From Takifugu bimaculatus (taxonomy: Eukaryota; Chordata; Actinopteri; Tetraodontiformes; Tetraodontidae): a stretch of DNA of 64,000 bases. The translations under genes and the position numbers were made by a program. Shown here one piece after another: positions 21,692 through 31,416 of this stretch. Below the pieces are notes generated by a model. It did no database searches, was not told where the DNA came from, and worked only from the letters and a program-made list of their open reading frames with translations. The DNA lies in the NCBI GenBank assembly GCA_004026145.2, contig CP034980.1, positions 10,643,649 to 10,707,648 on the forward strand, given 5' to 3'. Within the stretch, counting starts at the first letter, position 1, and the number at the start of each line of letters is the position of its first letter.

Positions 21692-24236
21692 ACAGGGGTC
21701 CCCTCCTGGAGCCAGGCCTGGGGGTGGGGCACATTGGCGAGCGCCTGGTGGCCGGACCTCTGCCCATGGAGTCCGGCCGGGCACAGCCCGAAGAGGCAAC
21801 ATGGGACCCAGTTCCCGTGGGCTCACCACCTGCAGGAGAGGCCAAGGGGGTCGGGTGCATTGTGTTTTGGGTAGCGGCCGAAGGCAGGGACCTTGGCGGT
21901 CTGATCCCCGGCTGCATAAACTGGCTCTAGGGACATGGAATGTCACCTCTCTGGTGGGAAAGGAGCCTGAGTTGGTGCGTGAGGTTGAGAAGTTCCAACT
22001 AGATATAGTTGGCCTCAACTCGACGTACGGCAAGGGCTCTGGAACCAGTCTTCTCGAGAGGGGTTGGACTCTCTACCACTCTGGAGTTGCCGATGGTGAG
22101 AGGCGACGGGCAGGGGTGGCAATTCTCGTTGCTCCCAGGCTCAGTGCCTGTATATTGGAGTTTACCCCGGTTATCCCTTCGCCTTCGGGTGGGGGGACGG
22201 ATCTTTTGAGCCCAAACAACAGTTCAGCGCATCCACCCTTTTTGGAGTCCTTAGAGGGAGTGCTGGAGAGTGCTCCTTCTGGGGGCTCCCTCGTCCTCCT
22301 GGGTGACTTCAGTGCTCACGTTGGCAATGACAGAGTGACCTGGAGAGGTGTGATTGGGAAGAACGGCCCCCCTGTTCTGAACCCGAGTGGTGTTTTGTTA
22401 TTGGACTTCTGTGCTTGTCTCAGATTGTCCATAACAAACACCTTGTTCAGACATAAAGGCGTCCACATGTGCACTTAGCACCAGGACACCTGAGGCAGCA
22501 GATCGATGATTGACTTTGTGGTTGTGTTATCGGAATTGCGGCTGCATGTTCTGGACACTCGGGAGAAGAGAGGGGCGGAGCTGTCAACTGATCACCACCT
22601 GGTGGTGAGTTGGCTCCAATGGTGGGGAAGGATGCCGGACAGACCTGGCAGGCCCAAACGTGTTGTGAGGGTCTGCTGGGAACGCATGACAGAGTCTCCT
22701 GTCAGAAGGAGCTTCAACTCACACCTCCGGGAGAGCTTTGACCATGTCTCGGGAGGCGGGGGACATTGAGTCCGAGTGGACCATGTTCCGTGCCTCCATT
22801 GTTGAGGCGGCTGACCGCTGCTGTGGCCGCAAGGTGGTTGGTGCCTGTCGTGGCGGCAATGCCCGAACCCGCTGGTGGACACCAGTGGTGAGGGATGCAG
22901 TCAAGCTGAAGAAGGAGTCGTATCGGGCCTTACTGGCCTGTGGGACTCCTGAGACAGCAGATACTGTAGGTACCGGCAGGCCAAGTGGAGTGCAGCTACG
23001 GCTGCTGCCGAGGCAAATACCCGGGCATGGGAAGAGTTCGGTGAGGCCATGGAGAGTGACTTTCGGACGGCCTCGAAAAGGTTCTGGACCACCATCCGGC
23101 ATCTAAGGAGGGGGAAGCAGTGCACTGTCAACATTGTGTATAGTGGTGATGGTGTGCTGCTGACCTCAACTCGGGTTGTGGATCGGTGGAAGGAATACTT
23201 CGAGGACCTCCTCAATCCCACCAACATGCCTTCCAGAGAGGAAGTAGGGCCTGGGGACCTGGGGATAGGCTCTCATATCTCCAGGGCTGAAGTTGCTGAG
23301 GTAGTCAAAACTCCTCGGCGGCAAGGCCCCAGGGGTGGATGAGATCCGCTCAGAGTTCCTTAAGGCTCTGGATGTTGTAGGGCTGTCATGGTTGACTCCA
23401 CTCTGCAACATCGCGTGGACATCGGGGCAGAGCCGCTGGATTGGCAGACCGGGGTGGTAGTCCCTCTTTTTAAGAAGGGGGACCGGAGGGTGTGTTCCAA
23501 CTATAGGGGGATCACACTCCTCAGCCTCCCTGGTAAGGTCTATTCAGGGGTACTGGAGAGGAGGGTCCGCCGGATAGTCGAACCTCAGATTCAGGAGGAG
23601 CAATGTGGTTTTCGTCCTGGGCGTGGAACAGTGGACCAGCTCTACACCCTCAGCAGGGTCCTCGAGGGTGCATGGGAGTTTGCCCAACCAGTCCACATGT
23701 GTTTTGTGGACTTGGAGAAGGCATTCGACCATGTCCCACCGATTCTGTTCATAATTTTTATGGACAGAATTGGTGTTGAGGGGGTCCGGTTTGGTGACCT
23801 CAGGATCGGGTCTCTGCTTTTTGCAGATGATGTGGTCCTGTTGGCGTCATCGGCCCGTGACCTCCAACTATCACTGGATCGGTTCACCGCCGCATGTGAA
23901 GCAGCTGGGATGAAAATCAGCACCTCCAAATCTGAGGCCATGGTTCTCAACCGGAAAAAGGTGGAGTGCCTTCTCCGGGTCAAGGAAGAGATCCTGCCCC
24001 AAGTGGAGGAGTTCAAGTACCTCAGGGTCTTGTTCACGAGTGAGGGAAGAATGGAGCAGGAGATCGACAGGCAGATCGGTGCGGCATCCGCAGTAATGCG
24101 GTCTCTGCACCGGTCCGTAGTGGTGAAGAGAGCTCCCAATTTACCGGTCGATCTTAATTCCTACCCTCACCTATGGTCATGAGCTTTGGGTAATGACCGA
24201 AAGAACAAGATCACGGGTACAAGCGGCCGAAATGAG
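21692..24236 (+). mobile_element. RTE (Rex3-like) LINE with EN and RT, lacking its 3' end
   Basis: The frame at 21603-22478 contains the start of the AP-type endonuclease (LALGTWNVTSLVGKEPELV, then LLGDFSAHVGND with a catalytic Asp). STDHHLVVSWL, at about 22590, carries the catalytic His. The RT is at 23388-24182: SNYRGITLLSLPGKVYSGVL, FVDLEKAFDHVP (motif A) and LLFADDVVLLAS with the catalytic aspartates intact. About 60 residues between motifs A and C are deleted. Stops occur between the EN and RT parts. The element stops abruptly at 24236 inside the C-terminal domain, so the 3' end needed for reverse transcription is missing. A 20-nt deletion near 24131 is shared with the 515-1022 copy. Confidence 0.85.
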
Positions 24237-24329
24237 CTTCCAAGAAAAACATAAACATTAACTGAGTGTCATTCATCCTCCTTAACAGTAGATAGTAATA
24301 ATGTCGAGTAAGGCGAGTTGACAGCTGTC

Positions 24330-24972
24330 ATTTCACACCATAGAAAAAGACCTGCAAAGTTTCCCCTCTTGCAGACCTGTTTAGTAACAGTGTGTGGCTC
24401 ACACACTTATCTTGCTGATGTGTTTGACCAGTTAAATGCATTAAATGTGTCTGTGCAGGGGAGGGAGCACATTTTTAAATGATATGACAAATTCGAAGCA
24501 TTCAAAAAAATATCTGGGCAAGTCATGTTTCTAAAATCCGCAAATGGACACGACAGGAAAAAATGGAATGAAGAAATCAATCACAACACCTCTGACTAAA
24601 CTTCTAGAGTGGGTTATGGCTACTTTCCGGAGAAACAGGAATGATGACTGGACATGCGCCCCTTTGGAATCGAAGGCATCACATTGCCAAGCACCGAGAT
24701 TATGCTTGGGAAGCTGAAAAAGAAAATTTGCTGAAAAGAAATTCCTGGAGGATAGCCTCTCCCATCTCTGGTGCAGCATTGTATCAATCCTCTTGCCATT
24801 CAGCATGATCCATCTCTGTGAGTGTGGCTTCTCAGCTTTGATTCGGCTGAAGACAAAGCACAGGGACAGACTGGACAGTGAGCATGACCTCAGAGTTACT
24901 TTGTCTACAATGACTCCAGACTTTGAGACTCGAGTCAGGAGCAAAAAACATGCCCAGTTCTCCCATTAATTC
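24330..24972 (+). pseudogene. hAT transposase remnant (SCAND3/ZBED5-like C-terminus)
   Basis: Near 24400 a frame reads YLADVFDQLNALNVSVQGRE, and further on comes FEAFKKI. The last part reads CECGFSALIRLKTKHRDRL followed by DSEHDLRVTLSTMTP and ends SKKHAQFSH and a stop near 24968. This matches the C-terminal dimerisation region of hAT-derived proteins such as SCAND3 and ZBED5. Stops and frameshifts interrupt the middle, so it is dead. It begins just after the broken end of the RTE element. Confidence 0.7.
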
Positions 24973-25496
24973 CTCCAAACACGTCAATGATATTGGTCTT
25001 ACACCTAAGGAAGAAAAGTGCTGCTTAATTTTCTTCAAAGCTTATTTTTAAGTATTTACCTATTGATAAAATAATCAGAAGAAAAGTTCATTTTGTGTAC
25101 TTGAATCATTTGAAATGCACTTTTTGTTTAATTTATTTCGAGTTTGTGGAAAAAGCTGCTGCTGAAGAAATGACTGTTTTCCCATAGTGCAGTGTGATTG
25201 TTTAGGTTCAATGAGTGAGGATCTTCAACTAAATTGACATAATTTAGTGGTAGCATTTTTATTATTTCATATTCGTGCATGTTGAGTCTGTTGAAAAAGG
25301 CTAAAGTCACTGAAGTGTTTTGGATTAAATTCAAATGCAGCTAATTGAGAATTTAAGGGAATATTTCCATCTGTAATATCACTGCTTGAAGTAATTTTGC
25401 TTCATCAATAACTTGTTTTTTGTGTTGGCATTCTGTGATTCTATTCTACGATCTCTGATTCAAACTGCTCGATCTTTTCATTCAATTAATAAGAGA
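24973..25496. other. AT-rich, no feature recognised
   Basis: This could be the 3' untranslated part of the preceding hAT element, but I see no terminal inverted repeat. No coding potential. Confidence 0.35.
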
Positions 25497-25712
25497 AGTT
25501 CAATCAATCAATCATTATTTATATACCGTCTGTTACAATTAAAATTGTTTCTAGGCGCTTTACAGAATCCCATGGCCTAACCCCAATCAAGCAACAGTGG
25601 AAAGGAAAAACTCCCCTTTAACAGGAAGAAACCTTGAGCGGGACCAGGCTCATGTAGGTGGACCCTCCTGCTGATGGTCGGCTGGGTGGAGAGGAGAGGA
25701 GAGGAGAGCTGG
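25497..25712 (-). mobile_element. Isolated L2 3' tail, minus orientation
   Basis: Read on the minus strand this is the L2 3' UTR tail, ending with the attgattgattg run at 25501-25513. It shares the complements of the gtttcttcctgttaaagg and ggccatgggattctg blocks. Only the last ~210 bp of the element are present, directly abutting Rex1-like sequence. Confidence 0.8.
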
Positions 25713-26486
25713 GTTAAGCTAAAGGCCGAGATAGCAGAAAAATGGAGGCGCTACAAGTCATCAATTCCCTCAAAGGTGAATGTGAACATCTTTACAGAGA
25801 CATGGCTGAACCACCTAGTGTTGAATGCTAATGTGGATCTGCTGGGATTCAATGCTGTGAGAGCTGAGACGCTAATGTGAGCAGAAAAGCAAAGGTCCGG
25901 GACTCATTTTGTATGTCAACAACCGCTGGTGTAATCCAGGACATATGTCCGTAAAGACAACCTTGCCGGTACCTCAACCTGCTAGCTGTTAGTCTGCAGG
26001 CATATTCTCTACAGAGGGAGTTCAGGCAGATCATTGTCTGTGTGTAAGTCCCTCCGAGGGCAGACGAAGCCACTGTTTCCACTCTGTCACAGCAAGGTTG
26101 CAGACACAACACCCTGAGGCACTGATGGTCATCTCTGGGGACTTTAAGCATGCAACTTTGGACTTGTTTTTAAACAAGTTGTAGACTGTCCAACTAGAAA
26201 CAACTGGACAATTGATCTGCTGCATGCTAATGTATCGGATGCATACAGAGCGACCCCCCCCCCCCCCCACCACCACCACTAGGGAAGTCTGGTTACAGCC
26301 ACTGTATACCCCCCAGTCCAAAGGCAACCGCCGAGAACCCGATCAGTCAGGAGATGGTCCCCTGAGAAGGAAAGGAAAGAGCCTGTTTTAACACCACAGA
26401 CTAGGATGTGCTGATGAATCTGCATGGTGAGGACATAGAGGGGATGATACACTGCCTGTCGGACTACCTGAACTTTTTGAAATTGT
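25713..26486 (+). pseudogene. Rex1/Babar-like LINE, endonuclease part of ORF2 (degraded)
   Basis: Frames in this stretch show FTETWLNHLVLNANVDLLGF (the catalytic Glu of an AP endonuclease lies in TETWL), then YVNNRWCNPGHMSVK, LQTQHPEALMVISGDFKHAT (catalytic Asp), and CLSDYLNF further on. This order is the ORF2 N-terminus of Rex1/Babar-type fish LINEs. A C-run near 26253-26268 and several stops break it. The RT half is not here; the element is cut at its 3' side by the L2 beginning at about 26487. A separate Rex1-like RT half lies at 45644-47276. Confidence 0.7.
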
Positions 26487-27896
26487 GGTGTTCCCTGTCA
26501 ACCATTAGCATGGCCTCACCGTCTGTTTCACCCGGTGTCTTTGTCTGTTCAGCATGTGAAATGTTTAGTTGTTTAGGTGCAGAAAGTGTAGATGGCTCTG
26601 GAGGCAAGACTTAAGAGCTTGAGATGTGGTTCCGCAGCTTGGAGTTGTCTACAGTTGCGTCAGGTAGCCAGGAGAAGCTAGCTGCTGCGGCGCTGCCTAG
26701 CGTAGCTACAGCTAGCGGTCCCCCGGCAGCAGCCGCTAGCCAGGGCGGCTGGGTGACGGTTCGCAGGAAGTGTAGCCCAAACCAAAGGCCCACGGTGCAC
26801 CACCACCTGCTTCCCGTGGCTAATCATTTTTCCCCACTCGGTGACACACCCGCTGAGAAACTGACCCTGGTAATTGGTGACTCTGTTTTGCGTTACGTGA
26901 AGCCGACTCCTGTGACCATAGTCAAGTGCAGTCCGGGGGCCAGAGCGGGCGACATAGAAGCCAATCTAAAGCTGCTGGTGAGAAGTAAACGTAAATTTGG
27001 TAAATTTATTATTCACGTCGGAGCAAACACCCGGCTTCATCAGTCAGAAGTCACCAAAATTAACATAGAGTCGGTGTGCAAGTACGCTAAAACGATGTCG
27101 GACTCCGTAGCATTCTCTAGTCCCCTCCCCAATCTGGCCAGCGATGAAATGTTTAGTCGCATGTCGTCGCTCCGTCGCTGGCTGTCACGGTGGTGCCCGG
27201 AAATCCAGGTGGCCTTTGGAGACAATTGGAGTAGTTTTTGGGGAAAACCTGGTCTGATTAGGAGAGACGGTGTCCATCCCACACGGGATGATGCCTCTCT
27301 CATTTCTAGTAACTTGGCTAATTTTATTAGACCCAAAGTGACCTGACAAACCAGGGTCCAGACCAGGATGCAGAGTTGTAGTCTTACACACCTCTCTGCT
27401 GCTTCCATAGAACCCTCATCCACCAAAAATAATATATTTAACACTATAGAGGTAGTCTCTGTTCCACGGTTAAAAGTTCACCAAGCACAGAGCAGGGGAA
27501 CGGTCAATCACCATAATCTTATTAAAATTAATACCAAAGCACAAGTTGTAGAAACTAATATCACAATTAAATGTGGACAGTTAAATATTAGATCTCTTTT
27601 GTGTAAATCCCTGTTAGTGCACGACCTGATAGCGGATCATCACATTGATTTATTTTGTCTGACTTGAGACCTGGCTTCAGGAGGAGGAGTATGTTATCTT
27701 AAATGAATCTACTCCTCCTACCCATCTTAATTATCATATTCGTGGTACTGGTTGAGGAGGGGGAGTGGGAGCAATCTATCACTCCAAGTTATTAATTAAT
27801 CTTAGACCAAAACATGGCTCCAGTTCATTTGAAAGCCTGACTCTTGGCATCACCCATCTGAACTGGAAGACAGAAAAGCTACTTTTGTTTGTAGTT
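26487..27896 (+). mobile_element. L2 LINE, 5' part (ORF1 and start of ORF2 endonuclease)
   Basis: This is the 5' part of a near full-length L2. After a short leader, ORF1 begins near 26510 with a CSACEMFS zinc-finger-like motif. A frameshift near 26605 leads into the esterase-like ORF1 (26624-27343). The beginning of ORF2 lies at 27540-27896 (KCGQLNIRSLLCKSLLVHDL, then MGAIYHSKLLINLRPKHG), with one stop. At 27896 it stops at the codons leading to the VVYRPPAGPHSEFL motif and resumes at 31417. The gap is an inserted minus-strand L2. ORF1 plus both parts of ORF2 total about 4.35 kb. Confidence 0.85.
26624..27343 (+). CDS. L2 ORF1 protein with SGNH-hydrolase (esterase) domain
   Basis: The 240-residue frame has an Ala/Ser-rich start, then TLVIGDSVLRYVK (residues 81-93) with the nucleophile Ser of a GDS motif at 87. 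FIIHVGANT follows, with the G-x-N oxyanion motif at 133-135, and near the end RRDGVHPT gives Asp215 and His218 of a D-x-x-H pair. These are the blocks of an SGNH hydrolase, the domain known from ORF1 proteins of CR1/L2 LINEs including zebrafish L2. All catalytic positions are intact. Its role is thought to be in RNP formation or membrane/RNA interaction; this is not settled. The zinc-finger-like N-terminus lies in another frame upstream, so this frame lacks its normal start. Confidence 0.85.
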
Positions 27897-29712
27897 CAAA
27901 TAAAATCTAATCAAATCAATATTTATTTATATAGCATCTTTTTACAATCAAAATTGTTTCAAGGCGCTTTCCAGAATCCCAGGACCTAACCCCAGACAAG
28001 CAACAGTAGCAAGGAAAAACTCCCCTTTAACAGGAAGAAACCTTGAGTAGGACCAGGCTCATGTAGGGGGACCCTCATGCTGATGGCCGGCTGGGTAGAG
28101 AGAGAAGAGAGGGGGGAGGACAGGTAGAGGATAGAACGGAGAGGAGAGGAAACGATGACCCAGTCGGGTGACAGAGGCCTGTCAGGTGATCATGTTTCTG
28201 GACCCCGGCAGCCTTGAACTATAACAGCATAGCTAAGATGTTAACCTAATGATTAGATGACCCCCTAAGTATGATAATTTGTCTGTCTATGATAGTAGCT
28301 GGAACTACAGAATTAGTAACAATAAGCTTTTTCAAAGAGGTAGGTTTTAAGCCTAATTTTAAAAGTAGAGATGGAGTCAGCCTCCCGTACCTGGACAGGG
28401 AGCTGGTTCCATAGCAGGGGGGCCTGGTAGCTAAATGCTCGGCCCCCCATTCTACTCCTAGAGACTCTGGGAACCACAAGTAGACCAGCATTCTGAGAGT
28501 GGAGCAGTCTATTGGGCTGATAAGGTGTCACTAGCTCCTCCAGGTAGGATGGAGCTAGGCCTCTGAGGACCTTGTAGGTCAAAAGAAGGGTTTTAAAAAA
28601 TATTCTAAATTTAACGGGCAGCCAATGAAGAGACGCCAGTATAGAAGTAATGCAATCTCTTTTGTCAATACCTGTCAGAACTCTGGCTGCAGCATTTTGG
28701 ATCAGCTGGAGGCTTCTTAAAGAGTTGTTTGGACACCCTGATAATAAAGAATTACAATAGTCCAGCCTGGAACTAACAAATGCATGGACTAAATGCATCA
28801 TGCTTAGATTAGTTTCCTAATCCTTGTGATGTTCCTCAGGTGAAAAAAGGCACTTCTAGAGACAATTTTAATGTGTCAGTTGAAGAACAGATTTTGATCA
28901 AAAATTACTCCAAGATTCCTTACAGAGAGACTAGATGTTAATGAGATACCATCTCGAGTGATCATGTGATCTAATCTATCCCTGAGAGGTTCAGGACCAA
29001 ACACCTTGACCTCAGTTTTTCCTGAGTTAAGGAGGAGGAAATTTGAAGACATCCAGGACTTTGTCTTTAATGATCTGGTCCTGGATAGAGCTGCCTATGA
29101 TTGGTAAAACATCCTTCAACAGGTGTGTTGGGATGGGATCTAAAAGACACGTGGAGGACTTGGATTTCTGAATTAGCGATGACGCCTCAGAAAAATATAT
29201 ACTCATAATATAAACTCCTAAAGGAGTTTAAGGGCTCGTTGGAGAACCTGTATGTTCCCATAGTCAGCACATCTGGTGATGGTCCAGTTGTTGGGATGGC
29301 CTGGTTAGCTTTTTCTCTGATAGCTAGAACTTTATCAGTGAAGAAGCTCATGAAGTCTTCACCACTAAGGGAAGAAGGGATACGTGGATCTAAAACACTG
29401 TGACCCTTGGTTAATTTGGCCACAGTGCTGAAAAGAAACCAGGGGTTGTTCTTATTTTCCTCAATTATAAAAAATAAATAAGCTGTTCTAGCCTTACGGA
29501 GGGCCTTTTTGTAAACTACCAGACACTCTTTCCAGGCTAAATGGTAAGTATCTATTTTAAAAGAATACCACTTACTTTCTAGTCTGCGCACTTTCTGCTT
29601 GAGGGTCCTGATATATGAATTATACCAGGGGGCACACCTCCTCTGATTTACTATTTTCTTTTTTAGGGGGGCAACAGAATCAAGCATGATTCTCAGTGAG
29701 GTTGCTGCACCT

Positions 29713-30796
29713 TGTTGTAAAATATCTATAAATAATAGGGGAGGAGTACTTGTTATTGAAGGTCCTTAAGAGGAAGTGGCAGGAACCGAGGTGGACGGGC
29801 CCACATTGAGTCACAGCGCGCACCGACACAGCGGTCCGGTTTGAAGGAAAGGGAGACACCTGGTACCACCTTTCGCAGTGTGCCAAGGTACCGAAAACAG
29901 CAGATGTGAAAGGGAGCAGCAAGGGGTCAGCAACGTCAGAAACCCTCAACGCGTAACAGGTGAAGTGCTAGTAACCTCTCCCTGCAACGGCAACGATGGA
30001 TGCGAAGGTGCTGAAATCCTCGATGGAGGAACATCTGGACCCCGGTCAACGCTCAGCGGGACGAATGCTGAAGTGGAGATGATCATTGAATGGTTTATTG
30101 ATAATATGCATGTCTGTTGTAATCTTTGCATCTATATTGATTTATGTAGATGTTTATAGAAGTGAAATGCTAACTCAGAAGAGCAGATCCTTAAGAGAAG
30201 GGAACCACCGATCCCAAGATGATAATGCCTCTCCGGTCAGCCCCTAAGGAAGAGGTGGTGGGGAACCAGAAGCGAGATGGATGGATGTGATCTCTACTTA
30301 GGGAGAATGTTGTAAAATATCGCGAATTGCATTTTATGCTATAGCTATTTTAATGAAAGTAGAGTTGTTTCATGGATAATGTGAGAAGGATCAACTGGGG
30401 TAAACTGGGAAACTTTATGTGAGTGTGCTTGTGAAGAGAACAGTGATATCTGCTTGGGTTAGGGCTCTCAAGGCAGTGCACCTGTGCGCAGGCTGAGGGC
30501 CGCTTCGATATAGTCAAAAATATGTGCAACGTGACTGAGCTGATGCAAATTATGTAACCATGGAAATGCCTTTTACTGTGTCTTGTGCTGAGTTTAATAA
30601 AAGAACCAACTCTGGGGGGGGGGGGGGGGGGGGGGGGTTGAGACTCTCTCCGGGACAGCACGACAGGAGACATGTCTGTAACGGAGCGGAGCCCCCCTTG
30701 TACAAGGTTGAAAAGCAACGTTGGCTTCTGGTCTCAATTTGTGGTGAACTTGGTTCGTGCGCCTGTCTGAGTACACTTCTGAAGATTTCGACGTCA
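29713..30796 (+). mobile_element. LTR retrotransposon remnant with 4-bp target duplication
   Basis: The surrounding L2 is continuous except for this block. It starts TGTTGTAAAATATC, ends in GACGTCA, and is flanked by ACCT on both sides (29709-29712 and 30797-30800). The start TGTTGTAAAATATC recurs at 30308, so the element is a short remnant of 5' LTR, about 575 bp of internal sequence, and a complete 3' LTR. No protein domain is left inside. The structure fits a TG...CA LTR element with 4-bp duplication. Confidence 0.88.
30308..30796 (+). repeat. 3' LTR of the inserted element
   Basis: It begins TGTTGTAAAATATC directly after a purine tract (agggagaa, 30300-30307) that would serve as polypurine tract. 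It contains tttaataaaagaacc as polyadenylation signal near 30594, then a run of 20 or more G, and ends in CA. Length is 489 bp. The run of G makes spurious poly-Gly and poly-Pro frames. Confidence 0.8.
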
Positions 30797-31416
30797 ACCT
30801 TCAGCAATAGGGTCAACCTCAGCAGGGCTAAGATTATAATGATTGATCCCTGTGGAAACGCACGGTGGTCCTGGGATTAGCACAGGGATTGCTTCCTTAA
30901 ACTTAGCTACAGCATTATCTGAAAGACATCTGCTATAGTAAGAATGTGTTCTGAGGATAGAAGAATCCTTAATCATAAATGTAAAAGTGATCAATGAATG
31001 ATCTGACAGGAGTGGGTTCTAAGGGAACACTGACACATGTTCTACCTCAACACCATAAGTCAGAACTAGATCTAGGGTGTGGTTGAAGTTATGAGTTGGT
31101 TGGTTTATCTGCTGGAGGAAACCAACTGACTCAAGTAATGAAATGAAGCCATTTCTAAAGCTGTCATTTACAACGTCTACATGGATATTAAAGTCTCCAA
31201 TGATAATGACTTTGCCCGTTCTAAGGACCAAGTCAGATAAGAAATCAGAGAACTCAGAAAGGAACTCTGAATGTGGCCCAGCAGGGGGCCAATATACAAC
31301 TACTAACAAAAGTGGCTTTTCTGTCTTCCAGTTCAGATGGGTAATGCCAAGAGCCAGGCTTTCAAATTAACTGGAGCCATATTTTGGTCTAGGATTAATT
31401 ATTATTATTAATTATG

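Larger units (their letters stand above)
27897..31416 (-). mobile_element. L2 LINE inserted antisense in another L2
   Basis: On the minus strand, endonuclease motifs run from 31309 (VVYWPPAGPHSEFL, GDFNIHVD, then LLSDHSLITF, at about 30970, beyond a short frame break). An LTR element interrupts at 29713-30796. Sequence resumes at 29687-29187 (APWYNSYIRTLKQKVRRLES, then a short helical region), but most of the RT palm is missing through an internal deletion near 29070. The RT C-terminus follows (28801-28313). The 3' UTR tail ends at 27897 with caaataaaatctaatcaaat. The insertion split the plus-strand L2; AGTT is found on both sides (27893-27896 and 31417-31420) as a likely short target duplication. 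Confidence 0.85.

Noticed and set aside
30550..30880. Poly-Gly and poly-Pro proteins
   Set aside because: They come from a run of G within an LTR.
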